Position numbers and translations under genes: made by a program. Shown in pieces: positions 24,981 to 32,935 of a stretch of DNA of 64,000 nt; positions within the stretch are counted from its first letter, which is position 1; each line of letters starts with the position of its first letter. This DNA is from Caenispirillum bisanense (GTDB taxonomy: Bacteria; Pseudomonadota; Alphaproteobacteria; Rhodospirillales; Rhodospirillaceae): positions 12,490 to 76,489 of the forward strand of contig NZ_BAAAEP010000021.1 in the NCBI RefSeq assembly GCF_039523075.1, in the 5' to 3' direction. The notes under the pieces were generated by a model that had not been told where the DNA came from, ran no database searches, and saw only the letters and a program-made list of their open reading frames with translations.

Positions 24981-25037
24981 CTGTCGCGCCGATTTGAAGC
25001 AACAGCTTGCGGGCGCGTTATAAATGCAGCTAAAGCG
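24981..25037 (+). promoter_or_regulatory. SAM-II riboswitch (first copy)
   Basis: The conserved SAM-II core is complete: CGCGCC (24985-24990), GATTTGA, CAGCTTGCGGGCGCG with its P1 partner GGCGCG (25012-25017), the AT-rich GTTATAAATGC, then AGCTAAAGCG. The AGCT segments at 25004-25007 and 25028-25031 can form the pseudoknot that encloses S-adenosylmethionine. SAM-II is known to lower expression of methionine and sulfur genes when SAM is plentiful. It controls the 91-residue protein gene and probably metQ and the acyl-CoA ligase gene. Confidence 0.93.
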
Positions 25038-25049
25038 TGAGCGGCCGTG

Positions 25050-25085
25050 ACCCGCCCAGCGCCAGCGCTGCGGCGGGTTTTGTCG
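25050..25085 (+). terminator. Intrinsic terminator just after the SAM-II riboswitch
   Basis: ACCCGCC (25050-25056) pairs with GGCGGGT (25072-25078), with an inner CAGCG/CGCTG stem, followed by TTTTGTCGTT. Placed 13 nt after the aptamer and before the first gene, it suggests control by attenuation. The same arrangement recurs at the second SAM-II copy. Confidence 0.8.
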
Positions 25086-25136
25086 TTGCGGCCACCGCTT
25101 CGGCAGAGCCCTCGCGCCAACCGAGGAGCACTGACC

Positions 25137-25412
25137 ATGGCCTGCGTTGCCGTTGCCTTTCCCACCGCCCCGCCCGAGCGGACGCCGTCCGTCGGCGGCC
25201 CGTCGCGCCCCCGCCTGCCGTCCTTCCTGCGGCCGGTGCCGCGCCCGCCCCGTCATACGGCGGAGGCCTACGGCACCGCCGGGCGGGAACCGCTGCTGGC
25301 CGACCTGCTGGCCGACCCGCTGGTGCATCTGGTGCTCGCCCGCGACGGTCTGACCGTCGAGGACGTCAGCCGCCAGATGCACGAGGCCCGCCGCAAGCTG
25401 CTCGCCGGCTGA
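25137..25412 (+). CDS. Uncharacterised 91-residue protein under SAM-II control
   Basis: A small protein of 91 residues starting at ATG 25137, with GAGGAG about 10 nt upstream. The first half is rich in proline, arginine and serine and looks disordered. The second half is a compact helical segment: GREPLLADLLADPLVHLVLA, then RDGLTVEDVSRQMHEARRKL. There is no signal peptide, membrane segment, cysteine pair or metal motif beyond C3. I do not recognise the family; the DPLVHLV...DGL pattern recalls other small orphan proteins. Being the first gene behind a SAM-II riboswitch and terminator ties it to methionine or sulfur metabolism. MetQ follows after 136 bp. Confidence 0.75.
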   Translation: MACVAVAFPTAPPERTPSVGGPSRPRLPSFLRPVPRPPRHTAEAYGTAGREPLLADLLADPLVHLVLARDGLTVEDVSRQMHEARRKLLAG

Positions 25413-25430
25413 CGGCCGGCCTCCGCCGCC

Positions 25431-25466
25431 TTCCTTCTTCTCTCTTCTCTTCTCTTCTCTTCTCTT
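25431..25466. repeat. Polypyrimidine pentamer repeat
   Basis: A pure C/T run with five tandem TCTCT units (25441-25465) lies in the 136-bp gap between the small SAM-II-controlled gene and metQ, about 83 bp before metQ. Such tracts are prone to slippage and could also be a spacer in the transcript. No hairpin or terminator is associated with it. Confidence 0.85.
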
Positions 25467-25548
25467 CGCCCGGGTGATCCCACGGTGCCGCGTTCCCGGC
25501 GGCACCGCACCCTGGCGCCTGCCTGATCCTCACCACGGAGTCTGTCCC

Positions 25549-26358
25549 ATGTCGCGTATCCTGTCCCGCCGCCGCCTGCTTGCCGCCGCCGGTTTCGCCG
25601 CCCTGCTGGCGGTGGCCGCGCCCATCGCCCCCGCCCATGCCGAGTCGGCGCTGAAGATCGGCGTCTCCGCCGGCCCCTACGGCGACATCCTGCGCTACAC
25701 CGCCGAACTGGCGGCGAAGAAGGGCGTCGAGGCGGAAATCATCGAGTTCACCGACTGGACCCTCATCAACGAGGCCCTGAACAACGGCGATATCGACGCC
25801 AACAACTTCCAGCACATTCCCTACCTGGAGAACCAGATCAAGGCGCGCGGCTACGACATCGTCGCCAGCAAGCCCTCCATCGTGGTGCCGACCGGCGTCT
25901 ATTCCGAAAAGGTCAAGAGCTTCGCCGACCTGAAGGAAGGCGCCCGCGTCGCCATCCCCAACGACCCGACCAACGGCGCCCGCTCGCTGTTCCTGCTGGA
26001 AAAGGCCGGGCTGATCACGCTGAAGGAAGGCGCCGACATCACCGCCACCATCCTCGACATCGCCGACAACCCGAAGAAGATCACCTTCATCGAACTGGAC
26101 GCGGCGCAGCTGCCGCGCTCGCTGTCGGACGTGGATGCGGCGGTGGTGACCCTGAACTATGCCGTGCTGTCGGGCCTTGATCCCAAGTCGGCGCTGATCC
26201 TGGAAGACGAGCACTCGCGCTGGCATCTGGTGTGGGCCACCCGCAAGAACAACGCCGACGACGCCCGCGTCGCCACCTTCATCGACACCTACCGCTCGCC
26301 GGAGGTGAAGCAGTTCATCGAGACCAAGTTCAACGGCACCATCCTGCCGACGTGGTAA
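25549..26358 (+). CDS. metQ: MetQ/NlpA-family methionine-binding protein
   Basis: A 269-residue periplasmic substrate-binding protein of the NLPA type. Family motifs are EFTDWTLINEALNNGDID, NNFQHIPYLE, VPTGVYSEKVKS and AIPNDPTNGARSLFLLEKAG. It should bind methionine for an ABC importer. The signal sequence (SRRRLLAAAGFAALLAVAAP, cleavage near AHAES) has no lipobox cysteine and carries an RRR motif, so it may be Tat-exported and soluble rather than a lipoprotein. No metN or metI is adjacent, so the transporter core must be elsewhere. ATG 25549 has GGAG about 9 nt upstream. Control by the SAM-II element 500 bp upstream fits the function. Confidence 0.88.
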   Translation: MSRILSRRRLLAAAGFAALLAVAAPIAPAHAESALKIGVSAGPYGDILRYTAELAAKKGVEAEIIEFTDWTLINEALNNGDIDANNFQHIPYLENQIKARGYDIVASKPSIVVPTGVYSEKVKSFADLKEGARVAIPNDPTNGARSLFLLEKAGLITLKEGADITATILDIADNPKKITFIELDAAQLPRSLSDVDAAVVTLNYAVLSGLDPKSALILEDEHSRWHLVWATRKNNADDARVATFIDTYRSPEVKQFIETKFNGTILPTW

Positions 26359-26372
26359 GGAGCACCCCGCCC

Positions 26373-28016
26373 ATGGCTTTTCCGCAGGAGCGGTGGGCGG
26401 GCCTCGCCCGCTCCGCCGCCAACGAGGCGCCGCTGTCGCCGCTGTCGTTCCTGCGCCGCACGGCGCGGGTGTGGCCGCAGCGCACGGCGGTGATCGACGG
26501 CGACCGCCGCCTGACCTGGGGCGCCTTCGCCGACCGCGCCCGCCGCCTGGCCGGGCTGCTGGCGGCGCAGGGGGTGGAGCGCGGCGACGTGGTGGCCGTG
26601 CTGGCCCCCAACGTGCCGGTGATCCTGGAAGCCCACTTCGGCATTCCGCTCGCCGGTGCGGTCATCAACCCGCTCAACACCCGCCTGGATGCGCCGGCGC
26701 TGGCCTTCATCCTCGCCCACAGCGAGGCGCGGGTGCTGATCGTCCACGCCAGCCTGGCGGCGGTGGCGCGGGAGGCGCTGGCGGAGCTGCCGCCGGGTCT
26801 GACGGTGATCGAGGTGCGCGACGGCGACGGCGAGGGCGAGGGCGTCATCGCCGGTGCCCTCGACTACGAGACGGCCCTGGCCGCCGCCGTGCCCGCCGCG
26901 TGGCGCCTGCCCGACGACGAGTGGGAGCCCATCGCCGTCAATTACACCAGCGGCACCACCGGCAACCCCAAGGGCGTGGTGCTGCACCATCGCGGCGCCT
27001 GGCTGGCGGCGATCGGCAACATGCACACCCTCGGGCTGACGCAGGACAGCGTCTACCTGTGGACCCTGCCGGCCTTCCACTGCAACGGCTGGGCCGGCAC
27101 CTGGGCGGTGGCGGCGGCGGGGGCGACCCATGTCTGTCTGCCGCGGGTGGACCCGAAGGAGATCTATCGCCTCATCGCCGCCCATGGCGTCACCCACCTG
27201 TGCGCGGCGCCGGTGGTGCTGACCATGCTGCTGCATGCGCCGGAGGAACACGTCATCCGCCCGGCGCGGCCGGTACTGGCCGGCACCGGCGGCGCGGCGC
27301 CGTCGTCCACCACCCTGCGCACCGCCGAGGATCGCGGCTTCCGCGTGCTGCACATGTACGGCATGACCGAAAGCTACGGCCCCACCACCCTGTGCGCCGA
27401 TCAGCCCGAGTGGGCGGCAGCCCCGGCAGAGCAGGTCTACGCCGCCAAGGCCCGCCAGGGCGTGCCGCTGGTGCAGGTGGAGGACGCGACGGTGCTCGAC
27501 CGCATCACCGGCCTGCCGGTGGCGGCCGACGGTGCCACCCTGGGCGAGGTCGCCTTCCGCGGCAACGGCGTCATGCTCGGTTACCTGAAGAACCCCGCCG
27601 CCACCGCCGAGGCCCTGCGCGACAGTTGGCTGCTCACCGGCGATCTCGGCGTGCTCCACCCGGACGGCTACATCGAGGTCAAGGACCGGGCCAAGGACAT
27701 CATCATCTCCGGCGGCGAGAACATCAGCTCGCTGGAGGTGGAGGAAGCCCTGACCCGCCATCCGGCGGTGCTTGAAGCCGCCGTGGTGGCCGAGCCTCAC
27801 CCGTTCTGGGGCGAGACGCCGGCGGCCTTCGTCACCCTGCGTCCGGGAGCCCCGGCGCCGACGGCGGAGGCCCTGATCGCCTGGACCCGCGACCATCTGG
27901 CCCACTTCAAGGCGCCGCGCCGCATCGTCTTCCGCGAGCTGCCGAAGACCGCCACCGGCAAGATCCAGAAGCAGGTGCTGCGGGCCGAGGCCCGGCATCT
28001 GGCCGCCGCCGGATAG
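26373..28016 (+). CDS. AMP-forming acyl-CoA ligase
   Basis: A 547-residue cytosolic adenylate-forming enzyme. The ATP loop is NYTSGTTGNPKGVV, with later MYGMTESYGP, LTGDLGVLHPDGYIEVKDRAKD and the catalytic lysine in KTATGKIQKQ. It activates a carboxylic acid as acyl-AMP and then CoA thioester. Overall it resembles medium-chain and methylmercaptopropionate-CoA ligases (DmdB group), but sequence alone does not fix the acid. It starts 14 bp after metQ with AAGGAG 10 nt before ATG 26373, so it is very likely in the SAM-II-controlled transcript. That makes a sulfur-containing acid, for example a methylthio-acid, an attractive but unproven substrate. Confidence 0.85.
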   Translation: MAFPQERWAGLARSAANEAPLSPLSFLRRTARVWPQRTAVIDGDRRLTWGAFADRARRLAGLLAAQGVERGDVVAVLAPNVPVILEAHFGIPLAGAVINPLNTRLDAPALAFILAHSEARVLIVHASLAAVAREALAELPPGLTVIEVRDGDGEGEGVIAGALDYETALAAAVPAAWRLPDDEWEPIAVNYTSGTTGNPKGVVLHHRGAWLAAIGNMHTLGLTQDSVYLWTLPAFHCNGWAGTWAVAAAGATHVCLPRVDPKEIYRLIAAHGVTHLCAAPVVLTMLLHAPEEHVIRPARPVLAGTGGAAPSSTTLRTAEDRGFRVLHMYGMTESYGPTTLCADQPEWAAAPAEQVYAAKARQGVPLVQVEDATVLDRITGLPVAADGATLGEVAFRGNGVMLGYLKNPAATAEALRDSWLLTGDLGVLHPDGYIEVKDRAKDIIISGGENISSLEVEEALTRHPAVLEAAVVAEPHPFWGETPAAFVTLRPGAPAPTAEALIAWTRDHLAHFKAPRRIVFRELPKTATGKIQKQVLRAEARHLAAAG

Positions 28017-28247
28017 GGCAGGCTCCGCCGGCCCGCCCCCGCCTCCACCGCACGGTTTCCTCCCGCCGCGCGGCGGGGGCGGGTCGCGCGGGTGGGGGCG
28101 GGGCGGCCGCCAAGGAACATTTTCAGTCTTTTAGAGTCCCGCCGCTGTGGCAGTCCCGCCCCCGATTGGTCACCGTCTTTGGGGGAGCCATCGACACTCT
28201 CGATCCGTTTCTTCGGCAACATCTAGGCTTCAGCCGAGGACACGATC
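28017..28247. other. Intergenic region before opgC
   Basis: 231 bp of mostly G-rich sequence after the acyl-CoA ligase gene. A short AT-richer patch (AACATTTTCAGTCTTTTAGAG) around 28117-28137 may belong to the opgC promoter, but I see no clear promoter, terminator or gene. Confidence 0.3.
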
Positions 28248-29450
28248 ATGCGACGCCTCGAGATCCTCGACGGCATGCGGGGCTACTTCCTGGTCTTCAT
28301 GCTGCTCAACCACCTGAGCTTCACCGGCGGCTATCTGCTGGTGCGGGTGAACCATGCGGAACTGGGCTTCGTGCAGGATGCCCAGGGGTTCGTCTTCCTG
28401 TCGGGCCTGCTGGTCGGGATGGTCTACGCCCGCCGCATGGACCGCAAGGGCTTCGCCGACGGCACCGCCAAGATGTGGAAGCGGGCCGGCGAGCTGTATC
28501 TCTATGCCATGGGGTGCATCGCCCTGATCCTCGGCGCCGCGGCGCTGGAGCCGGCGCTGCAGGCTTACTGGCAGCCGTGGCTCGGCGACCTGCGGGCGGG
28601 CGATGCCGCCATGGTCGGCGCCGCCGCCTCGCTCGCTTATCAGCCGACCTTCATGGACATCCTGCCGCAGTACATCGTCTACCTGCTGGTGGCGCCGCCG
28701 CTGGTGTGGCTGTGCCTGCGCGGCCGCTGGGCCGCCGTCGCCATCGGCTCGGCGGTGCTGTGGCTGGCGGTGCAGCTGGGCCTGCACATGCCGGTGGCCG
28801 ACGGCATAAACAGCCTGATCGGCGCCGCCGGCGAGGGCGTGCGCCTGCGTGCCGCCTTCAACGTGCTGGCCTGGCAGGTGGTGTTCATGAGCGGCCTGGT
28901 GCTGGGCGTCATGACCGTCACCAACCAGATCGACTGGCAGAAGGTGTTCACGCCGGAACGCACCGCCCTGGTGTGGCTGGCGGTGGCGCTGCTGGTGTTC
29001 TTCCTGGTGTGGCGGGTCGGCTTCTCGTTCGGCGTCTGGCCGCAGGAGGTGGCGCAGCGGTTCCGCGGCTATGAGGTGCGGCCGGAGTTCAGCCTGATCT
29101 TCCTGGTCAACTTCCTCGCCCTCGGCTGGGCCATGGCGTGGCTGCTGATCGCCGGCCCGCGCAGCAGCAACGCCCGCGTGCGCCGCATGGCGGAGGTGGT
29201 GGGCAACGTGTTCCAGCTGCCGTTCCTGCGCCTGATTGGCCGCCACTCGCTGCAGGTCTATGCCTTCCACGTTCCCATCGCCTATGCGGTGATGGCGCTG
29301 AACAGCCACTACGGCCCGTTCAACGAGGTGACCAAGACCGCCATCGCCATCACCGGCGTCGCCATGCTGGCCCTGCCGGCCCTGGCGCGGGAAACCGACT
29401 GGCGCGCCCTGCTCGGCACCACCCCGGCCACCGCCCGCGCGGACAAGTAA
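28248..29450 (+). CDS. opgC: OpgC-family acyltransferase membrane protein
   Basis: A 400-residue integral membrane protein with about ten helices. It begins at the family motif RLEILDGMRGYFLVFMLLNH and has LGFVQDAQGFVFLSGLLVG nearby. OpgC proteins add succinyl groups to periplasmic glucans, changing their charge for osmotic adaptation. Late hallmarks are LIGRHSLQVYAFHV and the C-terminal helices. No glucan synthase genes (opgG/opgH) are adjacent, so the modified glycan is not certain. ATG 28248 gives an N-terminus like that of the family. It is followed at once by a strong hairpin and the 90-bp repeats. Confidence 0.85.
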   Translation: MRRLEILDGMRGYFLVFMLLNHLSFTGGYLLVRVNHAELGFVQDAQGFVFLSGLLVGMVYARRMDRKGFADGTAKMWKRAGELYLYAMGCIALILGAAALEPALQAYWQPWLGDLRAGDAAMVGAAASLAYQPTFMDILPQYIVYLLVAPPLVWLCLRGRWAAVAIGSAVLWLAVQLGLHMPVADGINSLIGAAGEGVRLRAAFNVLAWQVVFMSGLVLGVMTVTNQIDWQKVFTPERTALVWLAVALLVFFLVWRVGFSFGVWPQEVAQRFRGYEVRPEFSLIFLVNFLALGWAMAWLLIAGPRSSNARVRRMAEVVGNVFQLPFLRLIGRHSLQVYAFHVPIAYAVMALNSHYGPFNEVTKTAIAITGVAMLALPALARETDWRALLGTTPATARADK

Positions 29451-29460
29451 GGCCACACCC

Positions 29461-29493
29461 GACCGGCCGGCGATCCCCCATCGCCGGCCGGTC
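29461..29493 (+). terminator. Strong hairpin after opgC, likely terminator
   Basis: A perfect 14-bp stem GACCGGCCGGCGAT / ATCGCCGGCCGGTC with a C5 loop, 10 bp after the opgC stop. It lacks a T-tract, so termination may be inefficient or factor-dependent. Confidence 0.55.
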
Positions 29494-29694
29494 GGCGCGT
29501 GAAGGCTCACAAACCACTCTCCACCCGGCGCGACTGCGCCGCGCGGCTTATGTCGCGGGAGCCAAGCGCCGCAGGCCGCGCCCGGCGCCTGAGGGCGCAC
29601 AAACCGACTCCCCCACGGCGCGACTGCGCCGCGCGGCCCCTGCCGCGGGAGCCAAGCGGCCGGAGGCCGCGCCCGGCGCCTGAGGGCGCACAAA
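29494..29694. repeat. 90-bp tandem repeat, about 2.2 copies
   Basis: Unit 1 is 29494-29583, unit 2 is 29584-29674, and a partial unit 3 covers 29675-29694. Shared blocks are GGCGC(G/C)TGA(A/G)GGC(T/G)CACAAA, CGGCGCGACTGCGCCGCGCGG and CGCGGGAGCCAAGCG, then an inverted GGCCGCGCCC end. Units are about 85% alike, and each can fold internally (GGCGCG/CGCGCC). The tract ends 5 bp before the anmK stop. It contains no gene. Confidence 0.85.
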
Positions 29695-29698
29695 AACC

Positions 29699-30781
29699 TC
29701 AAGCCGCCTCGTGGCGCCGGCCGCCGGTCATGGCGGCGGGGGCTCCGGTGGTGCCGGGGAAGGTGATGGGCAGGCCGCGCAGGCTGCGCACCGCCAGGAA
29801 GGCGAAGGCCTCCGCTTCCACCGCGTCGCCGTCCCAGCCGACCGCCTCCACCGGCTCCACCGTCGCCGGGGCGAGGCGGTCGCGCAGCATGGCCATCAGG
29901 GTCGGGTTGCGGCGACCGCCGCCGCAGACGATCCAGCGGCGCGGCGCTTCCGGCAGGTGGGGCAGGGCGCGGGCCACTGCCGCCGCCGTGAAGGCGGTCA
30001 GCGTCGCCGCGCCGTCGTCGCGGGCCAGATGGGCGAGGGCGTCGGCGGAGAAGTCGTCGCGGTCCAGCGACTTGGGCGGCGGCGCATCGAAGTAGGGATG
30101 GGCCAGCAGGGTGGCGAGGCAGATGTCGTCCACCGTCCCGCGCGCCGCATGGCGCCCGTCCGCATCCATGGGCAGGCCGGATCGGTTGTGCATCCAGTCG
30201 TCGACCAGCGCATTGCCGGGGCCGGTGTCGAAGGCGAGCAGGCTGCCGTCGCGGCCGATGACGGTCATGTTGGCGACGCCCCCGATGTTGAGGACGGCGA
30301 GCGGCTTCGGCAGGTCGGCGGCCAGGGCGGCGTGGTAGGCCGGCACCAGCGGCGCCCCCTGGCCGCCGGCGGTGACGTCGGCGACGCGCAGGGAGTCGAC
30401 CACCGGCAGGCCCAGTTCGCGCGCCAGCAGGGCGCCTTCGCCGATCTGCCAGGTGCGGCGTTCCTGCGGCCGGTGCAGGATGGTGTGGCCGTGGAAGCCG
30501 ACCACGTCCACCGGCCCGGTGCGGGCGAGCAGGGCGCGCGCCGCCTCGACGTGCAGCAGGGTCAGTTCCCGCTCCACCGCCGCCAGGGGGCCGCCGCCGC
30601 CGAGCACGCTGCGCAGGCGGGCGCGGAAGGGGGCGGTATAGGGCAGGGTGAGCGACGTGCCGCGCTCAAGGATGCGATGGCCGTCGGTGACCACGCAGGC
30701 GGCATCGATGCCGTCCATGCTGGTGCCGCTCATCAGGCCGATGGCCCGCAGCGGATGGGGGGGCGCAAGCAGGTCTGTCAC
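29699..30781 (-). CDS. anmK: Anhydro-N-acetylmuramic acid kinase
   Basis: A 360-residue kinase that opens and phosphorylates 1,6-anhydroMurNAc from cell-wall turnover to give MurNAc-6-phosphate. Motifs are IGLMSGTSMDGIDAACV (ATP and substrate contacts), GFHGHTI, TAGGQGAPLVP, NIGGVANMT, and FDTGPGNALVDDW, whose aspartate is catalytic, then CGGGRRNPTLM. The family is about 360-390 residues. GTG 30781 is chosen because a GTG at 30883 would place its start 5 bp from the divergent tyrS start and leave no promoter space; GGAG precedes it closely. It recycles wall fragments made by enzymes such as the amidase encoded upstream. Confidence 0.9.
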   Translation of the reverse strand: MTDLLAPPHPLRAIGLMSGTSMDGIDAACVVTDGHRILERGTSLTLPYTAPFRARLRSVLGGGGPLAAVERELTLLHVEAARALLARTGPVDVVGFHGHTILHRPQERRTWQIGEGALLARELGLPVVDSLRVADVTAGGQGAPLVPAYHAALAADLPKPLAVLNIGGVANMTVIGRDGSLLAFDTGPGNALVDDWMHNRSGLPMDADGRHAARGTVDDICLATLLAHPYFDAPPPKSLDRDDFSADALAHLARDDGAATLTAFTAAAVARALPHLPEAPRRWIVCGGGRRNPTLMAMLRDRLAPATVEPVEAVGWDGDAVEAEAFAFLAVRSLRGLPITFPGTTGAPAAMTGGRRHEAA

Positions 30782-30888
30782 GGGCTCCGCCTGGGCGTGG
30801 GTTGCGTTGTGGGGCGGGGACGATTGTGCTAAACGACCCCTCTTCCCTGCAACGCCAATTCGATAGGCAAGAACAAAAGGCACGATCC

Positions 30889-32139
30889 ATGAGCACCTGC
30901 CGTTCCGAGTTCCTGCGGACCGTGGTGGAGCGTGGTTACCTCCACCAGTGTACCGACCTGGAGGCGCTGGACGCCCGGATGACAGCAGGCGTCGTGCCGG
31001 CCTATATCGGCTTCGACTGCACGGCGGACAGCCTGCATGTGGGTTCGCTCATCCAGATCATGCTGCTGCGCCGCCTGCAGCAGGCCGGCCACAAGCCGGT
31101 GGTGCTGATGGGCGGCGGCACCACCCGCATCGGCGACCCGACCGGCCGCGACGAAGCCCGCCAGCTGCTCACCGACGAGGTGATCGCCGCCAACATGGAG
31201 GGCATCCGCAAGGTCTTCGCCAAGTACCTGACCTTCGGCGACGGCCCCACCGACGCGGTGATGGTGAACAACGCCGACTGGCTGAACGGCCTGCAGTACA
31301 TCGACTTCCTGCGCGACTACGGCCGCCACTTCTCCATCAACCGCATGCTGACGTTTGACTCGGTCAAGCTGCGGCTGGAGCGCGAGCACAGCCTGTCGTT
31401 CCTGGAATTCAACTACATGATCCTCCAGGCCTATGACTTCCTGGAGCTGAACCGCAAGCTGGGCGTCGGCCTGCAGATGGGCGGCTCCGACCAGTGGGGC
31501 AACATCGTCAACGGCGTCGAGCTGACCCGGCGCTGCGACAGCAAGGAAGTGTTCGGCCTGACCTCGCCGCTGCTCACCACCGCCTCCGGCGCCAAGATGG
31601 GCAAGACCGCCTCCGGCGCCGTGTGGCTGAACGCGGAACGGCTGAGCCCCTACGACTACTGGCAGTTCTGGCGCAACACCGAGGACGCCGACGTCGGCAA
31701 GTTCCTGCGCCTGTTCACCGAACTGCCGCTGGACGAGATCGCCCGCCTGGAGTCCCTGCCGGGGGCGCAGATCAACGACGCCAAGAAGGTGCTGGCCGAC
31801 GAGGCCACCCGCCTGTGCCATGGCGCCGAGGCCGCCGAAGCCGCCCGCCGCACGGCGGAGGAGACCTTCGAGAAGGGCGGCGCCGGCGGCGACCTGCCGA
31901 CGGTGGAGGTGCCGCACGCCGAGCTGGAGGCCGGCGTGACCCTGGTCGACCTGCTGGTGCGGCTGGAGATGGCGGCGTCCAAGGGTGAAGCCCGCCGCCT
32001 CATCAAGCAGGGCGGCGCCCGCGTCAACGATGCCGCGGTGACCGACGAAGCCCACACGGTAACGCTCGCCGCCCTCGACGGCGACCACATCAAGCTGTCG
32101 GCCGGCAAGAAGAAGCACGCCCTGGTGAAGCCGGCCTGA
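30889..32139 (+). CDS. tyrS: Tyrosyl-tRNA synthetase
   Basis: A 416-residue class I aminoacyl-tRNA synthetase charging tRNA-Tyr. The HIGH signature is DSLHVGSLIQ, the KMSKS loop is GAKMGKTASGA, and YMILQAYDF and QMGGSDQWGNI bind tyrosine. The C-terminal S4 domain (ASKGEARRLIKQGGARVND) contacts the tRNA. ATG 30889 has AAAGG 9 nt upstream. It is divergent from anmK, a linkage common in proteobacteria, and ends just before a bidirectional terminator. Confidence 0.96.
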   Translation: MSTCRSEFLRTVVERGYLHQCTDLEALDARMTAGVVPAYIGFDCTADSLHVGSLIQIMLLRRLQQAGHKPVVLMGGGTTRIGDPTGRDEARQLLTDEVIAANMEGIRKVFAKYLTFGDGPTDAVMVNNADWLNGLQYIDFLRDYGRHFSINRMLTFDSVKLRLEREHSLSFLEFNYMILQAYDFLELNRKLGVGLQMGGSDQWGNIVNGVELTRRCDSKEVFGLTSPLLTTASGAKMGKTASGAVWLNAERLSPYDYWQFWRNTEDADVGKFLRLFTELPLDEIARLESLPGAQINDAKKVLADEATRLCHGAEAAEAARRTAEETFEKGGAGGDLPTVEVPHAELEAGVTLVDLLVRLEMAASKGEARRLIKQGGARVNDAAVTDEAHTVTLAALDGDHIKLSAGKKKHALVKPA

Positions 32140-32165
32140 CCACCGGCGGCAGAGGCTGGACGTGA

Positions 32166-32197
32166 AAAAGGGCCGCTCCGGGTGGGGCGGCCCTTTT
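32166..32197 (+). terminator. Bidirectional terminator after tyrS
   Basis: An 11-bp stem AAAAGGGCCGC / GCGGCCCTTTT with a 10-nt loop, followed by GTC. A- and T-runs on both sides mean it can serve both tyrS and the convergent vapC. Confidence 0.8.
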
Positions 32198-32198
32198 G

Positions 32199-32597
32199 TC
32201 ATAGTGCTGGATAGGGTCGGACGTCGGTGAGGCCGAAATCATCCCCCTTGTACAGCAGGGGCGCATCAAGGGCGCGGGCCAGCGCATAGGAAAACAGGTC
32301 GCCGAAGTTGAGCACCTCCGGCGGCATCCGGCGCCCTTTGCCATAGCGCAACATGCCGTCACGCGCGAAGGTTGCCTGGGTCATGTCGAAGGGGATGACT
32401 TCGATGCCATAGGTGTCGAGGGTGTCGTCCACGATCCATTGCTCCGGGCCCTGCCAACTGGCGACGACACGGCGGAGTTCCACCAGCGTGGCGGCCGAGA
32501 GGGCGCAACGCTCCGCAAGCAGGATGTGGGAAAAGCCCTCTCCCTCGGGTTCCTGACGAAGGATCGCCACCAGAGCGGAGGTGTCTACGGCGATCAC
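32199..32597 (-). CDS. vapC: VapC-type PIN-domain ribonuclease toxin
   Basis: A 132-residue PIN-domain protein. The acidic metal site is formed by D5 (MIAVDTSALVAIL), E40 (ATLVELRR), D100 (NFGDLFSYALA) and D120 (LYKGDDF). VapC toxins cut tRNA or rRNA when freed from VapB. The ATG overlaps the vapB stop by 4 bp, the standard antitoxin-first order. All four acids are intact, so the toxin should be active. The target RNA cannot be read from sequence. Confidence 0.9.
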   Translation of the reverse strand: MIAVDTSALVAILRQEPEGEGFSHILLAERCALSAATLVELRRVVASWQGPEQWIVDDTLDTYGIEVIPFDMTQATFARDGMLRYGKGRRMPPEVLNFGDLFSYALARALDAPLLYKGDDFGLTDVRPYPAL

Positions 32598-32854
32598 AGG
32601 ATGGGATTCCCGTCGGCGTCGTAGAGGTCGGTGTCATCGAGATGGGGCGTGGTCGCCGTTGCCCGCACATGGGCCTGGATTCGGCGCAGCCGCTCCGCAT
32701 GCTCGGCCACGCTCACCTTGGGACGGCCGGGCGGTTCCGACGCCCGCAGGCGGTCGGTGATGGCTTCCTCCACCGCCTCCTCCAGCGACAGGTGTCGCAA
32801 CTCGGCGAGGCGTCGGGCCTTCAGCAGGGCTTCAGGGGAGAGATTGAGGGTCAT
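32594..32854 (-). CDS. vapB: VapB-type antitoxin (Psk/Rv0623-like)
   Basis: An 86-residue protein. The N-terminal half has the short helical DNA-binding pattern of this VapB group (LSPEALLKARRLAELRHLSL then EEAVEEAITDRL). The C-terminal half, ending LDDTDLYDADGNPIL, is the flexible toxin-binding tail that fills the VapC active site. It lies upstream of and overlaps vapC. It usually represses its own promoter together with VapC; no clear operator is visible in the 80 bp upstream. Confidence 0.88.
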   Translation of the reverse strand: MTLNLSPEALLKARRLAELRHLSLEEAVEEAITDRLRASEPPGRPKVSVAEHAERLRRIQAHVRATATTPHLDDTDLYDADGNPIL

Positions 32855-32935
32855 GGCCGTGATCCCGGGTCAGCGCCGATCAAGCATAGGGCGGCGGCTG
32901 GTCGCCTGCAAGCACAGGCAATAGACCCGCCCGCC

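Noticed and set aside
29494..29694. Possible CRISPR array
   Set aside because: Units are adjacent, 90 bp long and diverged, without conserved short repeats separated by unique spacers; no cas genes nearby.
29699..30883. AnmK starting at GTG 30883
   Set aside because: It would lie 5 bp from the divergent tyrS start and adds residues not seen in the family.
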